A DNA stretch of 64,000 bases, from assembly GCA_963827935.1 (NCBI GenBank), contig CAWHCN010000017.1:496001-560000 (forward strand), written 5' to 3'. Of the stretch, positions 17,875-26,358 are shown piece by piece. The first letter of the stretch is position 1. Each line of letters starts with the position of its first letter. The notes below the pieces were generated by a model. It searched no databases and was not told the DNA's origin. It saw only the letters and a program-made list of their open reading frames with translations. A program made the position numbers and the translations under genes. This DNA is from DATFNV01 sp963827935. GTDB lineage: Bacteria > Planctomycetota > Planctomycetia > Gemmatales > Gemmataceae.

Positions 17875-18936
17875 CTAACGCCCAGTCAGAAGCTCCAGCA
17901 TCGCTTCGCCCATCGCCTTGCCGATGCGATTGAACCAGATGGCACTGCCGAGGTAATGGTAAGCGAAATCGCCGCCGACCAGCTTCCATTGCTCCGCGTT
18001 TTCTCGCCATTTCGGATACAGCTCTTCGGCGGTCTTGTCCACCAGCACGTCGGTGCGGATCGCCTTGACGTTGCCCTTGAACTCCGGCACGTCGTTCATC
18101 GCGAGCTGCGCCTTCTGGACCGTGAGCATGGCGCCGCTCGCGGGCTTCGATCCGTTCTGGCCCATGACGCCGATCACGAAGGGAAGCTTCGGCTTTTTCA
18201 GGTCCTTGCGCACGTCGTTGATGAAGTGCTTCATGTTCGATGCGTACTCGTCCTGCGCTCCGTACATGTCGTTCCAGCCCTGGAACCAGACGAAGCCGGC
18301 CACCTCCAGCTTCTTCTCGCCCTTGAGGGCGGGGAACAGGGTGGCGTAGTTGTCCATCACGTCCTTCACTTCCGCCATCATGGCGCGGTACGACGTGCCA
18401 TACCCCTTCTTGATGTCGTCCATCGTCGGCGGCGGGTCGTTCTTCTTGTTCTTGTCGTTGTTCTTCTTGACGTTGGCCTGCGCCTGGTCGAGTTCCTTTT
18501 GCAGCACCTCCGCGGCGGGATAGCCGGCCGAGGGGGAGCGGAAGAGCTTGAACAGCGAGTGCCCGCCCCAGGCCGCCTTGATCAGGATGACCGGTTCCTT
18601 GAAGTGATCGCCCATCACGGTGCCGAATTCCAGCTCGACGCCGGTGCGGCCAGGGGAGCCGTAGCCGACGGTGAGCGGACCCTTGCGATCGAGGAACTTG
18701 ATGAACACGTCATCGCGCACGATCCACTTGTCGTCCTTGCGGAGATGGGCGAAGAGGTCCCTGGTTTTGGCGTCCGTGGCCTGGTGATCGAGCAGGGTGT
18801 TGGGCGCTTTCCCTTCCATATTCGATTGTCCGGCGAGAATGAACACCTTCACGGTCCTGGGAGGTTCCGCTGCGTGGATGGCGGGGAGGGCGGTTGCCAA
18901 AAGCAGAGCTGCCAGCAGGCTGCGCGGTCCCAACAT
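17875..18936 (-). CDS. SASA-domain carbohydrate acetylesterase
   Basis: 353 aa with a signal peptide (MLGPRSLLAALLLATALPA, then IHA). The nucleophile motif FILAGQSNMEG, KAAWGGHS and FVWFQGWND are the blocks of the sialate O-acetylesterase / DUF303 family of SGNH hydrolases; the GQSN serine is the nucleophile. A Lys/Asn-rich insert (NVKKNNDKNKKNDPPP) is family-typical in Planctomycetota. Likely removes acetyl groups from glycans outside the cytoplasm. Complete and probably monocistronic. Confidence 0.88.
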   Translation of the reverse strand: MLGPRSLLAALLLATALPAIHAAEPPRTVKVFILAGQSNMEGKAPNTLLDHQATDAKTRDLFAHLRKDDKWIVRDDVFIKFLDRKGPLTVGYGSPGRTGVELEFGTVMGDHFKEPVILIKAAWGGHSLFKLFRSPSAGYPAAEVLQKELDQAQANVKKNNDKNKKNDPPPTMDDIKKGYGTSYRAMMAEVKDVMDNYATLFPALKGEKKLEVAGFVWFQGWNDMYGAQDEYASNMKHFINDVRKDLKKPKLPFVIGVMGQNGSKPASGAMLTVQKAQLAMNDVPEFKGNVKAIRTDVLVDKTAEELYPKWRENAEQWKLVGGDFAYHYLGSAIWFNRIGKAMGEAMLELLTGR

Positions 18937-18963
18937 TGCGGTGTCTCCAGGCCATCTGTCAGG

Positions 18964-19392
18964 TTACCTAGTGGTGTTTTTCGGCATGAACACGGCTCCC
19001 GGCAACCCAAAGACGCTGGCCACCGTGTGCATTTGTTGGACGGTGAAGCGACGCTTCCCGGTCGCCAAATCACTCACCGTGGCTTTGGCAAGGCCGGTTT
19101 GCCGCGCCAGGTCCGCTTGCGACATATTCCGCTCCTCCAGCATGTGGGCCAGCAACTCGTGGGGTGGGAGCGGCGTCACCGCGTGATGATCCTGTTCGTA
19201 TACGATCACCAGATCGGAGAGCGCGTCCAGATAAATCAGGCCGCCATCGTCCAGATCCTCACGGAGCAAGGCATCGACCGCGGCCTGGGCTGCATCCAGT
19301 TCCAGTTCATTCCTGATGCTTCTGAGCGGGTGCCGCTTTACTAAGGCAAAGTACGTATCAGGGATGGCAGTCGAGCGTCTGGGTGTTTTCAT
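18964..19392 (-). CDS. higA: HigA-type antitoxin with HTH
   Basis: 142 aa from the ATG at 19392. The C-terminal half is an XRE helix-turn-helix (MSQADLARQTGLAKATVSDL, then ATGKRRFTVQQMHTVASVFG). The N-terminal part (PHELLAHMLEERN preceded by an acidic helix with DLDDGGLIYLDALSDLVIVY) fits HigA proteins of the HigB_toxin/HigA pairs. It neutralises HigB and should bind its own promoter. It lies 38 bases after the HigB frame. Confidence 0.85.
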   Translation of the reverse strand: MKTPRRSTAIPDTYFALVKRHPLRSIRNELELDAAQAAVDALLREDLDDGGLIYLDALSDLVIVYEQDHHAVTPLPPHELLAHMLEERNMSQADLARQTGLAKATVSDLATGKRRFTVQQMHTVASVFGLPGAVFMPKNTTR

Positions 19393-19430
19393 TCGAATCA
19401 CGATCCCGGCCTCCGTCTTGAGGGTCGATT

Positions 19431-19779
19431 CTATCTGCGGGTCACCCCTGCGGGCCTGGCGCGTTTGGGCGGCGGCTGGTAGCACCCGCATTGCTTGGGC
19501 CAGTCCTCGCGGTCGTATTCGGCATGTGTCATCACGCGCAACACATACACTTTGTGGCTTGTGCAGAGAACTGCGCGCGATCAGGCGGTACTTGTTGCCT
19601 CCCACGTTCAGGACCGTGCAGTTCCCCACCAGATCGGCCGACGGGAAAGTTCTTCGGAGGTCGCTAAAGTTGCTCCATTCCGCCGCCGACGTTTGGGTAA
19701 ACCAGGCCCGCAGCGGCACTTCGGCAAGCGGGTGGCGCCCCCAAAATTCACGCAACCGCTTGAGCGACACCACCCACAT
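19431..19779 (-). CDS. higB: HigB-type mRNA interferase toxin (frame break near 19548)
   Basis: Start ATG at 19779 with GAGG 7 bases upstream. The HigB_toxin family pattern is clear: LREFWGRHPLAEVPLRAW, WSNFSDLRRTFPSADLVG and VLNVGGNKYRLIARS. After HKPQ the conserved continuation VYVLRVMTHAEYDREDWPKQ lies in another frame, ending at 19431. As written, the frame instead runs straight through into HigA. HigB cleaves mRNA on the ribosome. A single-base indel is inferred; if real, the toxin is inactive or fused to its antitoxin. Confidence 0.78.
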
Positions 19780-20012
19780 AGCGAACCTCGTCGATAACCT
19801 CACACAAGCATGTTCGATTTTTGCGAGCGCGTCAAGCTCAAGGTTCGACAATTGGGAGCGCAGTCCGATTAGACGAGCGGCAGTAGATAACAACCCTCAC
19901 GGGGTATCCCTGGGTAGTGCAGCTCCGGCCGTTCGCTTCAACGAGAAATGAGCCTCGTGCAGCGTCGCAGGCGGTCTCGGCGAGCAGAGCGTCTATCGGG
20001 CCGCTCGGCGGC

Positions 20013-21507
20013 TCACGCCAGCAGTTCCGGCCGCACCTTCCCCTCGCCGGCGATCGGCAAAGGACGGCCCTGGCGGTCGCGTAACGTCGTGGCGGGGTCA
20101 ATCCCGAGCAGGTGGTACGTGGTCGCCAGCACGTCCTTGGGCGACAGCGGCGTTTCGGTCACGTCCCCGGCGATGCGGTCGGTCTTGCCGACGACCCGGC
20201 CCGCGGCGAAGCCACCGCCGGCGAAGAGGGCCGAGTAGGCGCGGGACCAGTGATCGCGGCCGGCGCCTTTCACGTTGGCCAGCTGCGGCGTCCGGCCGTG
20301 CTCGCTCAGGCACAGGACCGCCGTTTCACCCAGCAGTCCGCGTGCTTCCAGATCGCGAATCAGGCCCGAATAGGCCCGGTCGAAGGCGGGGCACAGCTCG
20401 TTCTTCATCCGCGGGTAATGCTGATAATGCGTATCCCAGGCGCTGTCCGCCAGGCCGTATTCGTCCCAGAAGACGCTGACGAAGCGACCGCCCGCCTCGA
20501 TCAGTCGCCGAGCGATCAAGGCCCCCTGGCCGAAGAGCGTCATGCCATAACTCTCCCGCACCGCCATCGGCTCGCGACGAATGTCCAGCGCTTCGCGCAG
20601 CCGCGGCGAGGTGAGCAACGAGTACGCCATGCCCTGGTAGCGCTCGAAGCTGCGGATTTCCTCGCCGCCCTCATGCTGGCGACGGGCGTGGTCCAGTTGC
20701 TCCGACAGAGAGCGGCGGCGGTCGAGACGGTCCAGCGTCAGCGCAGCCCCTGGTGTCCCCGCGGAGGAGACCTCGAAGCGGCAGTCCGGCTTGATGCCGC
20801 CGTAGGGATCGCGGAACTCCTGCACGACGCCCCGGTTCACTTGAACGAACGGCTTCGTGCCCTCGCCCTGGAACTCGGCCCAGATGGGATCGTAGGCCGA
20901 GCCGAGGAAGCCGCCATAGGGGCCGGCGCGGTGCGGCTGGTTGCCGCGGCGCGTGCTGAAGGCAAACGGCAAGGCGAGGTTGGTCGGGACCTCGCGGACC
21001 CGGCCATGGCGCCGCCGCTCATCGAGGTGGTCCACAACCGAGCCGAGGAACGGCCAGTGCCCGGGGTCGCGCGGGGAGAGTTCGAGACTGCCGCGCGGGT
21101 CCGGCAAACCGCTGGTGGCATAGGCCACACCGTGGACCGGGTACGGATGCGTCATGGAGCGGACGATGGTGGTGCGATCGATGATCCGGGCGGTCTGGGG
21201 CAGCAGCTCGCCGATGCGGAGGCCGGGGATCGCCGTGGGGATCGAGCCCAGTTCGCCGCGAATGCCCACGGGCGTGCAGGTTTGACGTCGAAAGTTTCCA
21301 GTTGGCTGGGCGAGCCGTACAGGTACAGAAGGATGCAGGCCTTGGCCCGCCCCGCGCCTGGCGAGCTGGCCTTCGGCGGGCGCGACTCCTGGCGCGCAGC
21401 CAATCGCCCAGCCCCAGACCCAGGACGCTGAGCGTGCCGGCCTGCACGAATTCCCGCCGGGCCAGGCCGTCGCACAGCGCTCGTCGCGAGCCGAGAATCC
21501 TGAGCAT
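20013..21507 (-). CDS. DUF1501 family protein (two frame breaks)
   Basis: The N-terminus at 21507 (MLRILGSRRALCDGLARREF, then VQAGTLSVLGLGLGDWL) is the family's Tat-like leader. From about 21385 the conserved AKACILLYLYGSPSQLETFD lies in a second frame, and from about 21270 GIRGELGSIPTAIPGLRIGE onwards in a third, ending at 20013. Sulfatase-like motifs (SEHGRTPQL, GRDHWSRAYSALFAGGGF) are visible. DUF1501 proteins belong to the alkaline-phosphatase superfamily, are exported, and often pair with DUF1549/1553 cytochromes, which are absent here. Confidence 0.85.
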
Positions 21508-21622
21508 GAAGCGATCTCCGGACGACGAAATCGAAGCGGGCGGGCCAGCCAGGTGCCTGGATGGTCGCGCGCCCCTGGCCGCGGGTCAACACCGGAAGGG
21601 GGGACACGGGCCAGAAGTCGCC

Positions 21623-22426
<804 letters not shown>

Positions 22427-22468
22427 CGCTTCACTCCGTCACGTGAGAGTCTGTTCCGAAAGCCCCTG

Positions 22469-22565
22469 GCCCCGGTGCTCCGGGGAGAGGGGTTGGGGGT
22501 GAGGGGGCTGATTTCTCCGAGAGAGAACCCCTCACCCCCTACCCCTCTCCCCGGAGTACCGGGGC
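22469..22565. repeat. Full palindrome, family E
   Basis: Arms 22469-22506 and 22528-22565 (GCCCCGG-T-CTCCGGGGAG to CCCC) pair over about 38 bases around a 21-base centre, with few mismatches. Each arm carries its own small GGTACTCC-type hairpin. Confidence 0.85.
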
Positions 22566-22594
22566 GAGGGGAGCTGAGGGCGGGCCGCTCTGAC

Positions 22595-23443
22595 TCAGCG
22601 CACCACTGTCGGGTAGAGGCGGGCCCCAAGCAGCACGATCAATCCGGTGGCCGCCAGCAGGACGGCGAAGTCGAGCCCGATCCCGTAGACGCTTTCGCCA
22701 CCGGCCACCATCAGTGCCCGCAGCGCATCGACCTCGTAGGTCAGCGGATTGGCCCGGGCCAGCACCTGGAGCCAGCCGGGCATCAGCTCCACGGGGTAAA
22801 TGGCGTTGCTGGCGAAGAACAGCGGCATGGTCATCACCTGGCCGATACCCATGAACCGCTCCCGCGTCTTGACCAGGCAGGCGATGACCAGCGAGAAGGT
22901 GCTGAAGAAGGCCGCCCCCAGGACCACCGCCACGGCAACGCCCAGGAGGTCCAGGGGATTCCAGCGCAGCTCCACCCCCAGGACCAGGGCCAGCACGTAG
23001 ATGATGACCGCCTGCGACAATCCCCGCACCCCGGCCGACAACGCCTTGCCCAGCACCAGGGCGGTCCGCGGCGTCGGGCTGGCCAGGAACTTGTGGACGA
23101 TGCCCAGGTCGCGCTCCCAGATGATGGCGATGCCGTAGAAGATGGCGATGAACAGCACGCTCTGGGCCAGGATGCCGGGCGCCATGAAGTTGAGGTAGGG
23201 CAGGTCGCCGGTCGGAATGGTGTGGGTGCGAGTAAAGACCTGGCCGAACACCAGCAGCCACAGCGCGGGCTGAACAGCCCGGGTGATCAGCTCGGTGGGA
23301 TCGTGGCGCAGCTTGCGCAGCTCCAGCTCCGCGATCACCAGGGTTTTAGCCGCGAAGCCGGCCAGGGCGGCCGGGACAGCGCCGCCGGCCGGCGCCAGCT
23401 CAGCCGAGACGCTGGGCGTTTCGCCGGTCCCTTGCAGTTTCAC
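22595..23443 (-). CDS. ABC-2 type transporter permease
   Basis: 282 aa with about six membrane helices (LWLLVFGQVF, GILAQSVLFIAIFYGIAIIW, AVIIYVLALVLGV, VVLGAAFFSTFSLVIACLV). The ABC-2 signature region NPLTYEVDALRALM is near the C-terminus. It resembles DrrB-like exporters of lipids, glycans or drugs. The gene starts where the ATPase gene ends (overlap), so the two form one inner-membrane exporter. Confidence 0.88.
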   Translation of the reverse strand: MKLQGTGETPSVSAELAPAGGAVPAALAGFAAKTLVIAELELRKLRHDPTELITRAVQPALWLLVFGQVFTRTHTIPTGDLPYLNFMAPGILAQSVLFIAIFYGIAIIWERDLGIVHKFLASPTPRTALVLGKALSAGVRGLSQAVIIYVLALVLGVELRWNPLDLLGVAVAVVLGAAFFSTFSLVIACLVKTRERFMGIGQVMTMPLFFASNAIYPVELMPGWLQVLARANPLTYEVDALRALMVAGGESVYGIGLDFAVLLAATGLIVLLGARLYPTVVR

Positions 23444-24198
23444 GATAAGACGCTCCTGTTTCGAGGCTGTCCCCTGAGAAATGGATGAACACGTCGTCGA
23501 GGGTGGCGCCGGGTCGCCCCAGGCTGATCTTCAGATCCGCCGGCGTGCCGAGAAGCCGCCATTTTCCCCCGGTGCATGATCGCCAGCCGGTCGCACCAGG
23601 CGTCGGCCTCCTCCATCAGATGAGTGGTGAAAAAGATTGTAGTGCCGTGTTGTTTGCGGAGCAGCGCGACGCGCTCCCAGACCGCCTGCCGGGCCAGGGG
23701 GTCCAGGCCGGTGGTCGGCTCGTCGAGGAAAAGGACGCGCGGCCGGTGCAGCATCGACTGCGCGATCTCCAGCCGCCGGATCATGCCGCCCGAGTACTCG
23801 CGCACCAGCCGGTCCCGGCTGTCGAGCAGCCCCATGAAGGCCAGCGCGTCGTCGATCCGGGGCTGGCGGTCGCGGCGCGGGACGTCGTACAACTTGGCGA
23901 AAATGAGGAGGTTCTCGTAGCCGGTCAACGAGCCGTCGGCGGAAAGAAGCTGAGGCACGTAGCCGATGGCTCGGCGCACCTCGGCGGCGCGGGCGACGAT
24001 GTCGAAGCCGGCCACCCGCGCTGTCCCGGCCGTGGGAGGCAGCAGCGTGGTCAGCATCTTGATGGTCGTGGTCTTGCCGGCGCCGTTCGGGCCGAGCAGG
24101 CCGAACGCTTCGCCGTCCTGGACGGCGAGGGTCAGCGCGTCCACGGCAGTACGCGTGCCGAAGCGAAGGGTAAGGTCTTGCGTTTCGATAACGGCCAT
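23400..24198 (-). CDS. ABC transporter ATP-binding protein, DrrA-like (frame break near 23565)
   Basis: Start ATG at 24198 (MAVIETQDLTLRFGTRT). Walker A is LLGPNGAGKTTTIKML, the signature is REYSGGMIRRLEIAQSM, Walker B is RVLFLDEPTTGLDP, and the switch His is FFTTHLMEEAD. After IMHRGKMAAS the frame in which translation started gives an unlike tail ending at 23440. The next frame continues normally (LGTPADLKISLGRPGATLDD, then VFIHFSGD) to a stop at 23400. It energises the permease encoded just downstream. Confidence 0.87.
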
Positions 24199-24615
24199 CC
24201 GGGTACTTTCGCTACAACTCGGGTGTCCGGGCCGGCAAGGGACAGGGACTGAGACCCACACCGCGCGACCGCCGTGCTCCTCGCCGGACGTTTTATAGGG
24301 GGAAGGCTGAACAGTGTCTCGTCTTGTAATCGGGCAACACGCCCCATGACCGGCTGAAACAGATGCATTTCCTCCTTGCCGAAAAGCGTGTCGGCACCCC
24401 TTGCATCTTGGCTACTGTGTGTCATGGGGCACTGGACCGACGCGGGGATGCCTGAATCGCTGGCGACGGCGAACATGCTGGTGGAGGAGAGTCCACCGGT
24501 GTATTGAGAAGGGACGCAAGCGGTGATACAATGCCGTCGGGGGCAATGAAGACCCGCGCCCTCATGCTTTCCTTCAGTCAAGCGAGCGCGGGATTACGTT
24601 TCACATGAACTGCCG
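24199..24615. other. Intergenic region between divergent units
   Basis: About 415 bases between the start of the ABC exporter genes and the start of the two-gene nuclease cassette. No repeat of the families listed here and no coding sequence is seen; promoters for both directions are expected. Confidence 0.4.
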
Positions 24616-25218
24616 ATGAACACAGATGCCTCATCAAAGACGCTCGGCGCAGCCATTGATGGCCTTATTACCGCCCTTGATGGCCTCGACTCAACAGACC
24701 AACTAACCGCTATCCGTGCTGCATGCGAGCACCTGGGCGTGCCCCTGGGTTCAAACCCTCAACAAACCGCTTCCGCCCCGACTGTTGCAGGGTCGCCGCC
24801 ACAGGCAAGCGGTCCCTCTCAAGCGACCTTCAGCACAGACATCCGGGCCTTGAAGGCACAAAAAGACCCAACCACGGCGACTGAGATGGCTTGCCTAGTG
24901 GCTTATTACCTCAAGGATCTAGCCCCGCCTGAGGAAAGGAAGGACACGGTCACGGCCTCGGATCTCGACAAGTATTTCCGACAGGCCAGTTTCCGACTGC
25001 CCAAGGCGAAGGATCAATTACCATTCAATGTAAAGAACGCTGGCTACTTTGAGTCAGCTGGTTCGGGGGCATTCCGCCTCAACGCCGTCGGCTACAACCT
25101 CGTCGCGCACTCGCTTCCTCGCGCTGACAAACGGCAGAGCGATGGACCCGGTCCTGCAAAAAGGGGTAAGTCGAAGCGCAAGGGCGGACAAGCAGTTCAA
25201 AATGGCATGCGAAAGTAG
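24616..25218 (+). CDS. Hypothetical protein, 200 aa, first gene of a nuclease cassette
   Basis: No named family recalled, but the C-terminal 90 residues look like a winged-helix-type unit: TEMACLVAYYLKDLAPPEER, SDLDKYFRQASFRLP and NVKNAGYFESAGSGAFRLNA, followed by VGYNLVAHSLPR. A Ser/Pro/Gln-rich linker (about residues 48-75) separates it from a short helical N-terminus. The C-terminus is Lys/Arg-rich. It lies 13 bases upstream of a probable nuclease gene, and base composition is less GC-rich than flanking genes, which suggests joint transfer. A DNA- or RNA-binding partner is an inference. Confidence 0.7.
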   Translation: MNTDASSKTLGAAIDGLITALDGLDSTDQLTAIRAACEHLGVPLGSNPQQTASAPTVAGSPPQASGPSQATFSTDIRALKAQKDPTTATEMACLVAYYLKDLAPPEERKDTVTASDLDKYFRQASFRLPKAKDQLPFNVKNAGYFESAGSGAFRLNAVGYNLVAHSLPRADKRQSDGPGPAKRGKSKRKGGQAVQNGMRK

Positions 25219-25231
25219 CCGGAGCTGCCCA

Positions 25232-26038
25232 ATGCTCGACGTTGTCCGCAGGCTCCAGGAACAGCTGCAGCAACTTGACGGACGTTTGGCGCAGGTGAGG
25301 ACCATTCAGGTTAAGGCGGATTCGATCCGGAATGCAGCTCGGGAACTTGTGGATTGCTATTTTCGCGATATCCGACACCGAATTCAGACCATTAACCTAC
25401 CGGCGGAGGTGCTCACGCTTTGTGATTCCGACATGCAGAACCTACTAACCGCCACCCATCACAGCACCACTGTGAAGGTATACAGGCAGCTTACCCGCTC
25501 CGTACGCGGCGCACTTCAAGACGTCGAAAGTGCCGCAGTTCTTCACCAGCACCAGCCGGAGTTGTTACAAGGAAGCATCGATGAGACAGATAGAAAGATC
25601 ATCGAGACGTTGAAACGCCTGGTCCCGTCTGCCGCGCTCTCGTACGAACAGGCCATGCTAGACCTGCGCTCCGATGCACGAGTATCTTGGCGTGGGCCAG
25701 CAGCGGATTTGCGCGAAACGCTTCGCGAGTGCTTGGACCACCTCGCACCCGACGCCGCCGTCACAGGACAGCCCGGGTTCAGTCTAGAGCCAAAGACAAG
25801 TGGCCCGACCATGAAGCAAAAGGTCCGTTTCATCCTCAAGACGAGAGGCATGTCCAAGGCCGGAACTGAGCCTTTGGAGTCCGCAGCTCAAGGCGTCGAG
25901 GAAGCGGTCGGTTCGTTTGTGCGATCAGTATATACGCGCTCAAGTGTGTCCACGCATACACCTACGGACAAACGAGAGGTATTGCGCGTACGGGATTGGG
26001 TACGGGTGGCACTTTGCGAGTTACTTGAAATTCAGTGA
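25232..26038 (+). CDS. Probable pPIWI-associating nuclease domain protein
   Basis: 268 aa from the ATG at 25232, chosen because GGAG stands 7 bases upstream; an ATG at 25202 would overlap the preceding gene. The N-terminal half is helical (VRRLQEQLQQLDGRLAQV). The C-terminal half (ALSYEQAMLDL, VSWRGPAADLRETLRECLDH, TMKQKVRFILKTRG, RSSVSTHTPTDKREVLRV) resembles what I recall as the predicted pPIWI-associating nuclease family. Recall of the family name is moderate. It forms a cassette with the 200-aa gene. Activity unproven. Confidence 0.62.
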   Translation: MLDVVRRLQEQLQQLDGRLAQVRTIQVKADSIRNAARELVDCYFRDIRHRIQTINLPAEVLTLCDSDMQNLLTATHHSTTVKVYRQLTRSVRGALQDVESAAVLHQHQPELLQGSIDETDRKIIETLKRLVPSAALSYEQAMLDLRSDARVSWRGPAADLRETLRECLDHLAPDAAVTGQPGFSLEPKTSGPTMKQKVRFILKTRGMSKAGTEPLESAAQGVEEAVGSFVRSVYTRSSVSTHTPTDKREVLRVRDWVRVALCELLEIQ

Positions 26039-26313
26039 CAAGCAACCCGTCTGGACGATGACAAGACGGAAGAGCACCTTACAGGCACTCCGAGAGGATG
26101 CTCCAGATCCAGCATGGTCCCCGCCTGCCACGCGAGAATCTCCATCTCCTCCGGCGTCCACGGGCTATCATCGTACTCCTCGGTGGCCAATCGGTCGTAT
26201 TCGTCCGCGCGGAGCAAGACGAAGGTTTCCCGCGTCAAGGGGTTCACGACGCGCGGGGGGATCTGCTCCTCGTGCTCAAGGGCCTGCGCTTGCTGTTCGG
26301 TGAGTTCGATCAT
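26032..26313 (-). CDS. Antitoxin-like small protein, 93 aa
   Basis: Start ATG at 26313 (MIELTEQQAQALEHEEQIPP). The pattern P-x-VVNPLTRETFVLLRADEYDRL is common in planctomycete antitoxin-like proteins placed next to PIN or MazF toxins. The mid part is acidic (TEEYDDSPWTPEEMEI). The last 20 residues (GVPVRCSSVLSSSRRVACH) look unlike the rest and may result from truncation. No toxin gene is beside it: one neighbour is ftsK, the other the convergent nuclease gene, which it overlaps by 7 bases. Confidence 0.55.
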   Translation of the reverse strand: MIELTEQQAQALEHEEQIPPRVVNPLTRETFVLLRADEYDRLATEEYDDSPWTPEEMEILAWQAGTMLDLEHPLGVPVRCSSVLSSSRRVACH

Positions 26314-26358
26314 GGTTTTCTCCGTGCCAACCATTCTACGCCGTCGAGCCAGCTACCA

